A stretch of DNA of 64,000 nucleotides from Limnanthes douglasii subsp. nivea. Its lineage: Eukaryota; Streptophyta; Magnoliopsida; Brassicales; Limnanthaceae. The stretch spans positions 131,362,376 to 131,426,375 of the forward strand of contig JAUPFV010000002.1 in the NCBI GenBank assembly GCA_036936605.1, written 5' to 3'. The position numbers and the translations under genes were made by a program. Below are positions 35,560 to 45,891 of the stretch, piece after piece. The notes under the pieces are model-generated. The model was not told the DNA's origin and did not search any database. It worked only from the letters and a program-made list of their open reading frames with translations. The first letter of the stretch is position 1, and each line of letters starts with the position of its first letter.

Positions 35560-38240
35560 GGTTTTTTCCCTTCTGTTTCTTTATCACTTTAACTCTCTCT
35601 GGTTCCTTCATTAGAGTCTTCTCCGCTTGAATAGTTGTGCTTGTCAGCATCCGTCAGGGTATGGAAAGTGATCTCCTCGTAAGGTACGTATTTCCACAAA
35701 TTACCAAGGGTTCTCTTCGGAAACGTCTCATGGAATAGTAGAACCATATCTGACGTAACTTCATCAACTCTTTTCTATAAAGAATCTACTATTTCAGTTG
35801 CATACTTCTCTATTCCTGCAACTATCTTATGGGCTTGTTTTTTTATATTAAAGAAGCATTTTCGTCTGTCTTCTCCTTGAGAAGCTTTCCCAAGTTAGCT
35901 TTTTCTTCAAATAAATTTTGACAGAATTGGCACTGACATCTAGTTGCTCCTTCAAATTTTTAATCTCGTTTGAAGCAGAAGTTTCCAGTCCATAATACTT
36001 GGTCTGGAGATATTTTTGAGCATCTTGTGACTTGTGAAGTTCGGCAGCTAAGCTCTTTTTTTTTCTTTAAGGATTCTATGTTTTGCTGAGCAGTGGAGAG
36101 ACTATTCTTCAAACCCTGGTTTTCTGTGGTGAGGGAGGTTATTTTAGTTGTTTGTTCTCTCACTTGCCTTTCCAGTTCAACTACTGGACGGATATAACCT
36201 AAGAGGGCATGACTCAGAGTCTCTTGCTCGCTTGATATCACATACGTATCATTATTATGAGTTACAACATTGGTCGTATTGGCATGAGGATAAGGCTCCG
36301 CGAAGTCGTCATTGTCCAGATCATTAAAATATATGTTCTGAAATGCATCCAGATTGATATCTCCTTCAGCAGATGCCTGTTCGACATAAAGAAATGTTTG
36401 AGAATGAAGGTTAGGTGGGATTTCTTCTTGTAGAGGAGGATCAGTACAAATATAAGGAGGAAGTTCGGAAGGACGCAGAATTATCTCTAACCCCAAGCTA
36501 ATTTTCTTTTTCTTTGTAGCTCCTTCGTCACTGCTCTCCTTGTGTATCTTATGATATTTCCTTGTAATCTGAGGTGGATAATCCAATCGGACGGCTTCTT
36601 TAACTGTAACCTCAACTGCCTTCAGCAAAGCGATATTGATTCCTTCTTGGTATTCCAAACTGACCCCTTCTGGGACTTGTTGAGATGGGTCAACTTTGGT
36701 TTTCTTCTTCTTCTTGTCTTTAATCTTGTCCAGGTGACTAGGGAATTTATTCCGAGAAGGCAAGAAAAGTTTGCCATCCGTAGCCTTAGTCCTCTTCAAA
36801 ATAACATCGACAGGAGGAGGAGTATTCTACTGCTCCCAAGTAAGGTCCTTACTCCCCAAAATGTTCCAAAGGTGAGACCTCACAAAGTTTCAAGAAGTAA
36901 AGCAATTGTGGAAACTATTTTCCTATTTCTCCGATGCCCATTCGTTTAGCTTGGTTTATGTCTGGCCTACTTCTAGGTGCTCCGGAAACGTTTTTCCCAA
37001 TACTATAACAAAACACAATAATCAGTTTGGAATATTAACATAACATTTAATAAATCAATAAAAATACGATCAGGTATTACTTAAACTCTTCCAACGGCTG
37101 GTTAGCTGGTTGGGGTTTGTGGTGGAGTTTATTTTTTTGCCATTCTCCCATGCCCTACTGATAAAAAGGAATTGAGTCCTACATGGCTTCTCGGACTCCA
37201 GCAGATCGTTTACCATCTTGTAATTATTGCCATGTTGTAGTGGTAAAAGGAAATATGGTGAATTCTACATAGACCAGCCACGACAGCAAATTGTTCCATG
37301 GGTAAAGAATTTTTGACAACCTAGACGTCGTTATACCAGCCATCAGTGTATACCATGTATTTGGGCTCAGTTGTCTTGGACATAACTTAACCAGGTGGAA
37401 ATACCTGACGATTACTGAATCCAGAGGAAACTGAAGTCCCCAATTGAGCACCTCAGTATATACCACCAACTCATGGGATTTACAATCCATGGGGGTCTAT
37501 AGAGTGACGGGGATTCTCACTTTGACAGATTCAGGGAAGCCCTACTTTGTTGGGATCTAAACTAACTCAGCAGTATAGGTGTATACGTAAGCAATGTTTT
37601 GAAGAGCTATAAAATACTTCACGCTAACCTTTTGGAAGTTTGGCTCCACTTTCCCTTCCAGACACTCTGAAAGTACATCAAAATTGGATAAACCCATTTT
37701 CATTCTCTTTGCCTAATCTACTTTATTATCCTTTGTATGTCCGGACGTCTCGAATGAATTACCTTCCAAATTGTCCTCCATGATCTCTTCCATCACGGTC
37801 AACTGCTGTTCAGACGGTTTGATATCTGTTGGGAGCTTTACTGTCTCCGAACTAGCAGGTTTCAAAGAAAGAGAACTTTTAGCTTTAGACAAACGAGTTA
37901 CCCTGCGAGGAGTGGAATTATCAACATCTGAACCCATGACCATGAAGGGTGAAGGTTTCCTAACACTCAAAACTGTCTTCTCTTTAGGCAGAGGGTTTTG
38001 GGACTCTTGAACTGAAGAGCCTGATTGTAAAGGAGATAGGGTTGGGACAAAAGGTATATTTCTAACCTTTGATGTCTTTGATGATGATGAGCTCTGGTCT
38101 GCGCTTGATTTTGCTCGACTGATTTCTCCACCGGGAGAGGTAGGGAGTCCAGCTGCAACTATTGCGTCTCTTGTTGATCTTTCCAAATCAGATAAATTTA
38201 GCCACTCTCTTTTCACCAATACGTTTTTTGCTGTGAACAT
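35560..38240 (-). pseudogene. Antisense accessory gene of element A, with intron 37003-37080
   Basis: Same gene as in B and C. It starts MFTAKNVLVKREWLNLSDLE at 38240. The Ser-rich part stays open to 37713. The Transposase_28-like domain follows (ELVVYTEVLNWGLQFPLD and LVKLCPRQLSPNTWYTLMAG). Then come the intron (GTAATA...TTATAG, 78 bp), the basic middle region and the coiled coil (36799-35960). A TATATAAAT motif at 38331-38339 on the minus strand lies about 95 bp before the ATG, similar to element C. Stops and shifts are numerous. The 3' end is approximate. Confidence 0.75.
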
Positions 38241-38681
38241 AAATTTACCTAGGCACAGTTTAAGAGAATTATCAAGCTTTCTCTCTCTAGAAGTTTTTGT
38301 GATCTCAAATACAATAAAACAGTGAAACCAATTTATATAAAGATGAAGATGTATGAGTTTACCTAGAGGAAGACATATCGATCAAAGTAATGATTAGGGG
38401 CTAAGAAATATGGGGGTTACACCCCAAGTTGCTTTTTAGCCAAGTAGGTACATGAATCTAGGAGAAAAAATGGCTAAGAGGTCACACCAAAACTCGTCAT
38501 GTGTCCTACTTCAAGAAACTGACTTTTGTAATTCTTAATTGTAAAGTTAATCTCTTCAAATCCGATCAAGACTCAATTCGGATATGAACGACAGATCGGG
38601 CGATCACCTTAAATACATACTGAGCTTTATTTTTTTGAATTAGCTCTTCCAAAGATTCTTTGCAAGAACTAAAGGGGCTAC

Positions 38682-39033
38682 TGATAAGGTCGAATTTCGT
38701 TAACAGAGACCATTGTATATATCCTGAGGGAAATTCGGACATATCCAGTACCATGACACATCGAACAATATAACTTAGTGTGACTCAGCTAGTTGCTAGT
38801 CATTTCATCTTTTATGCTAATGGGTTTCTAAACTTAACGCAAGCCTATGATCCGACCCGGAAGACCCATGGATCATTAAAATGAGTATAAATACCCCAAC
38901 CACTTTCATTAATGAGGATAATCAAAATTTACTCCTAGCACACACCTTAATTATCTCTCTACATTTTACACTAAACACTAAATTCTCAAAACTCTTTCCC
39001 ACACTACCCTTTGATCAGAAATAATCCACACCA
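38682..39033 (+). repeat. 3' LTR of element A
   Basis: 352 bp, begins TGATAAGGTCGAATTTCG after AAAGGGGCTAC and ends ATAATCCACACCA. It is followed by the TATAA duplication at 39034-39038. Confidence 0.9.
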
Positions 39034-39038
39034 TATAA

Positions 39039-41259
39039 TATATAACATTTATAAAAACAAAAACATGAGAGACAAAATCACACCATCAGATTTATTACAC
39101 AGCTAAAATTCTATTTCCGTAATTCTATTTTCTTACTTGCGCAACTAAATTATACATAATTTCGCAACTTGAACACAATTAATTTTCCAAACTTATTATA
39201 CAATCCAATTACATATAACTACTCCAACTAAAAAACTTAAGAATAATTAAAAATAATATATTTCATAAATCTATAGTGAAAAGTAAAACATTTAAAAAGA
39301 AAAAAAAATAAAAGGTATAAAATAATTAAAAATTATATTAATATTAACATAAAATACGAATAATTATTAATATTTTTAATTTTCTAATTTATAACGGTTA
39401 TTAGTAAATAAGTGATCTGTTTGGTAATTTGACAGAATTATCTTAGATTTAATTTAGCCACAAAACTATTCGCTAATCATTTATATTATTTTAATAATAA
39501 TATTTGAGTTAGTTTAATATATAAATTTATAGTCAACGATTTAGTTTATACAAATCCAATAGTTGTTTCCAGGATTGTTCTCATTATTTATTATATTGAT
39601 ACTATTTTAATAATAACATCGAACGTAACAAAGATTCACATACGTCGCTTTACCTATCAATATGAGTGTATACATATATTGTATACGTATAAATCTGAAG
39701 TCGATAAAGAGAATAGTACGCGCAATTAGGACAACTAATTATTATTTTGTTTAATACTCCGTATTTGTCGGAAAGTAGCAAATTATCAGCCCAACTTGCC
39801 ACCCATCAACCAATCCCTTTTCTTTTTCTTTTCTGTTTATTTAATAAATAGAACCAGAAACAATGCGAAACATTGATGTTCACATGGATATAATTAATTT
39901 AATTTTTATACGATTTAAATGCTAATCTTACTTGTAAATAATTTTGAGTGTCAATTTATTGTATGGGTAACCTTTTTTGTATCCTCTCACGCCTGATTAT
40001 GTACTGTGTTTAACTTCTTTATGGTGATAAATATAAGGGTAAAAAACTCAAATCATCTTCCACGTTTGCCATTTGTAACAAATTCGTCCCTTACTTTTGA
40101 GGCTGTAGTAAAATGGTCCTTATCGTTTTATTAAGTAGAATAAAACCATTCTTTCGAGTCCAGTCCAACATTTGTTCCCATAATACCCTTTGATCAGCCA
40201 CATCAGCGATCCACGTAGGACGCTGATGTAGCAACAGTAAAAAAAGTAAAATCATTTTTTACTTTAACCTATTTCTTTTACCCTTCTTTTAAACCTTAAA
40301 CCCGGCCCATTTAGATATTATAACCCGGTTAGCCCTAATCCCATCTCTAACCCAGCCCAGCCTCTAACCCTAGATCGACATCAAGAGTCTGTCTCGTTCT
40401 CATTCCCACCTAAACCCCTTCTATCAACCCTAATTTGTCATCTCCTTCTCTATCGTTCCAACCTAAACCAAAAGACTAACCCTCATCCCACTTTACGACT
40501 CCTCTCTCATCTCTGATCGATATCCTCAAGAGTATGTCTCGTTCTCATTCCCACCTAAACCCCTTCTATCAACCCTAAATTTCATCTTCTTCTCTATCGT
40601 TCCAACCTAAACCAGAATCCTTTTTTTATGGGCACTCAAAACTCAAGTGACCTTTCTTCTTGCACGGTTAGCACTCTATTGCAGGTCCTTCTTTATTCTT
40701 ATTTTGATTTGAAACATATTCTTTTGCGCAACATTAGTCTTTTAAACTGTTTTTTAAATATCTTTTCAGCTTCTGCCTAAAGAAAATGGCCAGATCAATT
40801 ATAGTGAAAGAAGGAGTTTCATGGAAGAGAGTGGTTATCAAAGACTCAAACGACTTCAGCAGACTTTCCGGTGACTGATCACGATCAGTCATTTTTACTC
40901 TTACATTTTTTTTATTCATCTTGGTTGAGTGCTGAGACACACTCGGCCCCTCTTGCATCTTACTTGGAAAAAAACATTGATGAATAAACTTCATGTTTAC
41001 CATTGTCACTCACTTAGACATTGCCTCATCAGTAGTCTATGAGGCCCCAAATTATGATCGAAAGAAATAAAGAGAGGAATATTTCTTTCTATCATTTATA
41101 TAATTGTAATGGATAAAGTTTTATTCTATTTAAATAAAAATATATAAAAATATGTATTGCATTAATATAATATAGAATAAATTACTATATGTATCTTTCT
41201 ATTTATAAATTGATAGTCTTTGCTTGATCTATTTGATTTGGTTTCATTCCAAGAACTCT
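39039..41259. other. AT-rich stretch with a C/T-rich island, no gene supported
   Basis: Mostly AT-rich. At 40200-40229 ACATCAGCG and CGCTGATGT form a hairpin around ATCCACGTAGGA. Between about 40290 and 40640 the DNA is C/T-rich, contains AACCCTAA-type motifs and holds a direct repeat of about 90 bp (40380-40470 and 40525-40614, sharing CTCATTCCCACCTAAACCCC). It resembles a plant 5' leader region, perhaps duplicated, but I find no convincing coding sequence after it. The 91-codon minus-strand frame near 41000 is unrecognised. Confidence 0.4.
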
Positions 41260-41324
41260 GAATTAATTGAAAGGTAAATTGTACTCTTATTATTTATTAT
41301 TTTCAAATTGTTTTTCATATTTTC

Positions 41325-41680
41325 AAAAAGACTTTGCAGATCTTAGTCACCGGGCGGAGCACACCTTTGGTACTTTGTTTATAGCTCTTTTAGGTTATAC
41401 AATAATAGAAGGGAGGCTTAGCTCTGGACCCCATGCTTGCAGAAATGAATGCAGATCAGAAAGGGGCTAGGTTCTATTTCCGGGTCGGGCGGGAGGTGAA
41501 GACCATAAGAGAAGATTTCTTATATCTTATTCTTTCAAACCCCCTTTCTTCTGTCCGAATTGCTTGCTTATTAATATTAATAAGGGCATTCAATTGATAA
41601 TGATAGAAAGAACGATCCAAGCGACTGTACACTTCTTGAAGCAAACTATCTACCGTACCTAGTTTATCCTTCAGTGAGTT
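41325..41680. other. Probable mitochondrial DNA, first part
   Basis: GC-balanced sequence with phrases such as CGGGCGGAGCACACC and TCCGGGTCGGGCGGGAGGTG. On the minus strand an open stretch of about 60 codons reads from about 41665 to 41474 (LGTVDSLLQEVYSRLDRSF...). I do not recognise it. It directly adjoins a Copia fragment and lies near clear mitochondrial nad1 DNA. Confidence 0.4.
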
Positions 41681-41935
41681 ACTTAGCCAAACGACACTGA
41701 AGCTTATATATCTCACTTATGTTACTATTTGTAACAATAATGTCATCAACATAAACAATAAGCAAGGTAATATCATGAGCAACTCTTTTAAAGAACAGAG
41801 TGTGATTTGTCAAAGCCTTCTTAAAACCATACTCATTCATTGAGTAGCTTAACCTACCAAGAAACAATTGCTTAATTACAGTATTGATTACAAAATTTGT
41901 ATATTTTGTGGTAACTACGTTGAGCATTTTCCAAC
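41679..41935 (-). pseudogene. Copia reverse transcriptase fragment next to mitochondrial DNA
   Basis: 82 codons open, with YGFKKALTNHTLFFKR followed by ITLLIVYVDDIIVT, the catalytic YVDD box, and YKLQCRLAK. This is the centre of a Copia reverse transcriptase; nothing else of the element is present. Plant mitochondrial genomes often hold such fragments, so it may have arrived together with the flanking mitochondrial-like DNA. Confidence 0.75.
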
Positions 41936-42500
41936 AAATTGTTTATAAACGATAGAAGAATATGAACTTTCTATTTATGACCGTCATGAATTGAATTATA
42001 ATCGAATTGCTTTGGGGCGTTTACCAATATCAGTAATTGACGATCATACAATTCGAACTATTTTTAATGCACCTCAAACAAAAAAGGGTAAACTGCTTTA
42101 TTTCATATATTTTTTAAGGAATCTGATATTTTTTTCCGTCTCAGCAAATCTTTCTTTCACAAGGGATTGTGATGTCTTTCTATCGGATTGCGGGTCTCTT
42201 TATTAGTCCCTATTTGTGGTGCACAATTTTTTAAAATGTGGGTAGTGGTTATGATCGGTTCGAAAAAACAAAGGAATAATGTGTATTTTTGGTTGGGGAT
42301 TTCCTAGAAAAATCGTCGCATCTTTTTACGATTTCTTATTAAAGATATTCAGTCCATCAGAATTTGTGGGAGTGGTTCAGCCATCAAGCTACTTTGTGAG
42401 TTGGGGACTCCGAATGACACAGAGTTTGGCAAGGCATAGAGGCTTAGTGGGAACCGATGGAAATCAGAGTAGTGGACTATTTTAGATTAGTATGGATGAC
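41936..42500 (+). other. Organelle-like sequence, unidentified
   Basis: Higher-GC DNA continuous with the nad1 fragment that follows. Short open stretches ([19 protein letters not shown] near 41975; GWGFPRKIVASFYDFLLK near 42290) look like decayed or spacer organelle sequence. I cannot assign them to a gene. Confidence 0.35.
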
Positions 42501-42892
42501 TTGTTTTAATTTTTACACCTACATATCGAAAATGGTCTTTACGGGAAGAACCTGTTTTTATGAAGGATTTAGAGTGCTCCGTGAAGAGCTAAGATAAAAC
42601 GTGTACCGATGGGTGATGTAGAACTAGACTATTTCCTAAGACGTTGAATTTTTTTAAGAAGGTTTCATCTTAGTCAAGAATGGAGGAAAAAAGTGACAAA
42701 AGGAGTGTATCTGTACCCGTCTCGAAGAGCCCTTGAGAAGGCATCTATATTGATGTAAGAATTGGACTACCAAAGACCCAGTTAGAATCACGTATGGTTC
42801 CTTTGAAAAGGGTGTGATACCACCACCTATCAGGCCCGACGAGCGGTCCACGGAGTTGCATCCCTACTCACCTGGTCCATGCACATCGCTAT
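42500..42892 (+). other. Group II intron 3' part upstream of nad1 exon 5 (nuclear mitochondrial insertion)
   Basis: The sequence directly before exon 5 contains CACGTATGGTTCC and a purine/pyrimidine pattern like the domain V-VI end of plant mitochondrial group II introns. In plant mitochondria the intron before nad1 exon 5 is of this type. The assignment rests mainly on position. Confidence 0.5.
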
Positions 42893-43110
42893 TTCCAAGA
42901 GGTTGGCCGCCTATCCTAGATCTTCCCATTTTCAAGAAGATCATGAGCTCGATCTGGTTTAGTTTCAAGGTGATTCTCTTTTTGTTCCTATATATATGGG
43001 TCCGTGCAGCATTTCCACGATATCGTTATGATCAATTAATGGGACTTGGCCGAAAAAGTGTTCTTGCCTCTATTATTAGCTCGGGTAGTCCCCATTTGTG
43101 GTTTTGAAGT
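42893..43110 (+). pseudogene. nad1: Mitochondrial nad1 exon 5 fragment in nuclear DNA
   Basis: The translation [48 protein letters not shown] is the C-terminal part of NADH dehydrogenase subunit 1, a membrane subunit of respiratory complex I. After GLGRK one extra A shifts the frame; the next frame continues [11 protein letters not shown] to a stop at about 43110. Only the last exon is present, without the other exons. Together with the AT-rich nuclear retrotransposon context this marks a mitochondrial insertion that is not functional. Confidence 0.88.
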
Positions 43111-44792
43111 ATGAATGTTGGTAGAACTCAAAATAAACCAAATAATAATAATAATAATAATAGTAATAAATTTATGTACGACCTAATATTGAATTAGTTT
43201 CGTAAATACAAGCACAAATTAATAAAAAAAACCGACCAATTACGATAAAGTTAAAAATTAGACAAATTTGAGAAATCCTTTCAAATAGTTTGTTAGATAT
43301 CGTGTTTAAATTGTGATTTTTACAAATTAGATTTTATTTTTATGAATTCTATATAATAAAAAAGTTTTTTATTTTCATTTGTTAAGTCTTTTTTATCATT
43401 TTTTTAGTCTTAAAAATATGAAATAAAAATAGTATTTATTATATGTTATAAAAACGTTATTAACTTTATTCTCTTAAAATAATGGTGATATAAAATCATT
43501 CAATTTGATTTAACATCTACTTAACCCACAAGTTAGGAGCGCATAAATGATTTTTTTTTAAATTTAATGTTTTTTTATGTTAACATTTAATGTTTTGTTC
43601 TTTCGATGGATTGGAAGACGTATATTTTACTATAAAATTGTCAATTTGTGCAACAATTATATATCTATTTAGAAATGCTTTAATGAATGTTTTATCATAA
43701 ACGAATGTGAGTATATATATATATATATATAAAAGATTTCAACTGTTAAAATGCATCTCATTTTACCTTAAGATAATTTTAGTTTTTATTGTTTTCCACA
43801 TCATAGCATTGCAACATTTTTTAATTTATACCTTTTATAATAAACCTGTAGAATATCAAGAGTGATTATGATAAAATTTAGGTTAACAACACCTAATGGG
43901 CCTCACTGAGATATACCACATTAAATTTATTTAACATAAATTTCTTGGTAGAATGCAACATGCTCTTATAATTTATGGAAAGAATGTGTAAAACAATCAT
44001 AATTGGAATGTATCATCATGTGTAAATTTAGAGTATTCAAACATGTTGTTGCAAGTTCAATTAATTAATTAAAATAATCAATATTGGAAATATTAGACTT
44101 ACGAATAATAATAATACTAATAATTATATGTAGTCTCACGGTGGAATAAATAAATAAAATATGGATGTCGATTAAGGTACGACGTATTTAGATAGAAGAC
44201 CTTTTAGCCCAACAATATAGTACCAAACTATCTTATTGGACTTTTAAAAGTCCAAAAGGGTTATGGTCCCAACAACAATGATTTCATCGAATTATTGCAA
44301 AAATAGATTTTATAAGATTGATTGAGAGAAGAAATTAAGAGCGTGAAATTAATTGTATACATGGTTTAATTGATGGACTATTATGCAATTAAAAGAATTA
44401 GATCTTTCTCTCTCATTTTTATTTTTTTAGAATTCATTAGGATACCGATCGAGTTTTACTCTTTTGCGAATCTTTTTTTATACCACTCACTTGTCTACTA
44501 GAAGAACCATTACCCATCTTTGGTGAGTCTCTTAATCAAATTGCTTTAAGACTCTACTGCAGAATCTTCGATAGCGAAACAAAGCATGTCAAAATATATG
44601 TGATACATTATCTTTATTTTCATTATATCTCCACTTCAGAGACTAGGCTCTTGGATTTATTAATGGTTTTGAGCCCTGTAAGTTTTATTATGATTTTACA
44701 GACTATGTCATCCATATATAACACTAGTATGAATTATTAAAGATATAAGGCTCAAGCCTGTTAGCATTTTATTTTATCTATAAATATGATCA
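43111..44792. other. AT-rich stretch, no gene seen
   Basis: Contains an (AAT)n run near 43140-43165, an (AT)n run near 43712-43731 and a perfect 20-bp palindrome TTGGACTTTTAAAAGTCCAA at 44236-44255. No coding sequence or known repeat family is supported. Confidence 0.5.
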
Positions 44793-44896
44793 TATGGTCT
44801 ATGTAATTCTTACATTTTTTAAATAAAAAGAAACCCTAGCCTCTTCCGAGTAGCTTCTCCTTCTTTTTATATTTTCTCTCTCTTTATTTATTAACA
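44793..44896 (+). repeat. Left LTR of the Copia element
   Basis: About 100 bp, ends TTTATTAACA just before the primer-binding site; the left edge is approximate. It pairs with 48515-48616. Confidence 0.7.
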
Positions 44897-44908
44897 TGGT
44901 ATCAGAGC
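44897..44908 (+). other. Primer-binding site of the Copia element
   Basis: TGGTATCAGAGC immediately after the left LTR, identical to the site at 12162-12173. Confidence 0.8.
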
Positions 44909-45890
44909 CTAGAGTAATCTGATCGGGAAAGCATAACAATCCTCTCTATTTCTGCTAGATATTCGATTTTGATTCGTTGTTTGGACTGCATATTGGTATT
45001 CGATTTTGTATTGGTGTTGGTATTCCATTTTGTCTTGGAATTTCGATTCTCTGTTTGGATTTTCTTTCTACTACGTTTTAGATTTTGATCCGCTGTTTGA
45101 ATTACTCCATTTCGTATTGGTATTGGTATTCGATTTCATCTTGGTATTTTGATTTGTTGTTTGGATTTGCTTTATGTTAGGTATTCGATTTCGATTCACT
45201 TTTTGGATATGTTTTTGTTGTACTTCAGTTACTAGTTGTTCTTATTTTCATGTTGTGCTTCAGTTGCTGTCTTGTTCTTCTTGTTGTGCTTTACTTATTG
45301 GTTGTTCTTCTTGTTTTGACCCTTCTACGGGGCACTTGGGTGTGATTGTCCTTTCTGTTTATTTTGGATCTGTTTTTGGCTGGCTTCAAATCCGTTCTCT
45401 TGTTATTAGATTGGATCTGTTTGGAAATTTTGATATACTTTTCGTCAGAAGAGATATAGTTTTTCAAATTGTGGATTTGTTGTGTGCAAATGGTCCGATA
45501 GAAAAGCAAACAGTGTCAGTGTTTGCTGAATTTTGGAGTGTGTGTTTGGAACATCCAATCCTTCAATCTGGTCGGTTAGATTGTGAATGGTGATATGATT
45601 TAGGATAAATAACTACTGGACCAGTGCAGTGTTTTTTGTTAGTAAAAGAGGTTTAATTCTATACAAAAAATAATATTTGTATTTGATTTGGATTTGGATT
45701 TGATTGAGTATTTGATTTGATTTTGTTGGACCACTGAGATTTTGAATTTAGACTTGGTTTGATTATTTTTTTAGATTCGAGGTTTGATTAAGATTTTGAT
45801 TTGATTTTCCGATTTGGATTTGGTATCTTTTGATTGTTTGATTTTATTCGATAAGACATCGTGGATCTTATTGCGAATATGATAAGAATA
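44909..45890 (+). other. Leader and decayed gag region of the Copia element
   Basis: G/T-rich degenerate sequence with many TTGGATTTG-type motifs. The stretch ACTACTGGACCAGTGCAGTG (45609-45628) matches the leader of the small element at 12 kb. No Gag domain can be recognised. A 139-codon open stretch at 45174-45593 has low-complexity composition and is not supported as Gag. Confidence 0.55.
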
Positions 45891-45891
45891 T

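Larger units (their letters stand above)
23182..39033 (+). mobile_element. Gypsy element A (Tat lineage), interrupted by element B
   Basis: LTRs 23182-23534 and 38682-39033 open with TGATRAGG and end with ATAATCCACACCA. The flanking 5 bases are TATAA on both sides (23177-23181 and 39034-39038), which fixes the ends. A primer site (TTGGCGACCACAATGGGA) follows the left LTR and a purine tract (AAAGGGGCTAC) precedes the right LTR. Removing element B (23592-29448 and one GTAAC copy) leaves an element of about 10 kb with gag, protease, RT, two RNase H domains, integrase and an antisense gene. The second RNase H places it in the Tat lineage of Ty3/gypsy. The LTRs differ at roughly 9 % of positions by eye. 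All coding parts are broken. Confidence 0.92.

Noticed and set aside
40734..41009. 91-codon minus-strand ORF
   Set aside because: No recognisable family, no convincing promoter and average chance length for this window.
44236..44255. 20-bp perfect palindrome as an operator or terminator
   Set aside because: It is isolated in AT-rich DNA with no adjacent gene or T-run, so a regulatory role cannot be supported.
45174..45593. Gag ORF of the Copia element
   Set aside because: 139 open codons but Cys/Phe/Leu-rich low-complexity composition, with no Gag or zinc-knuckle motif. It lies in G/T-rich leader repeats.
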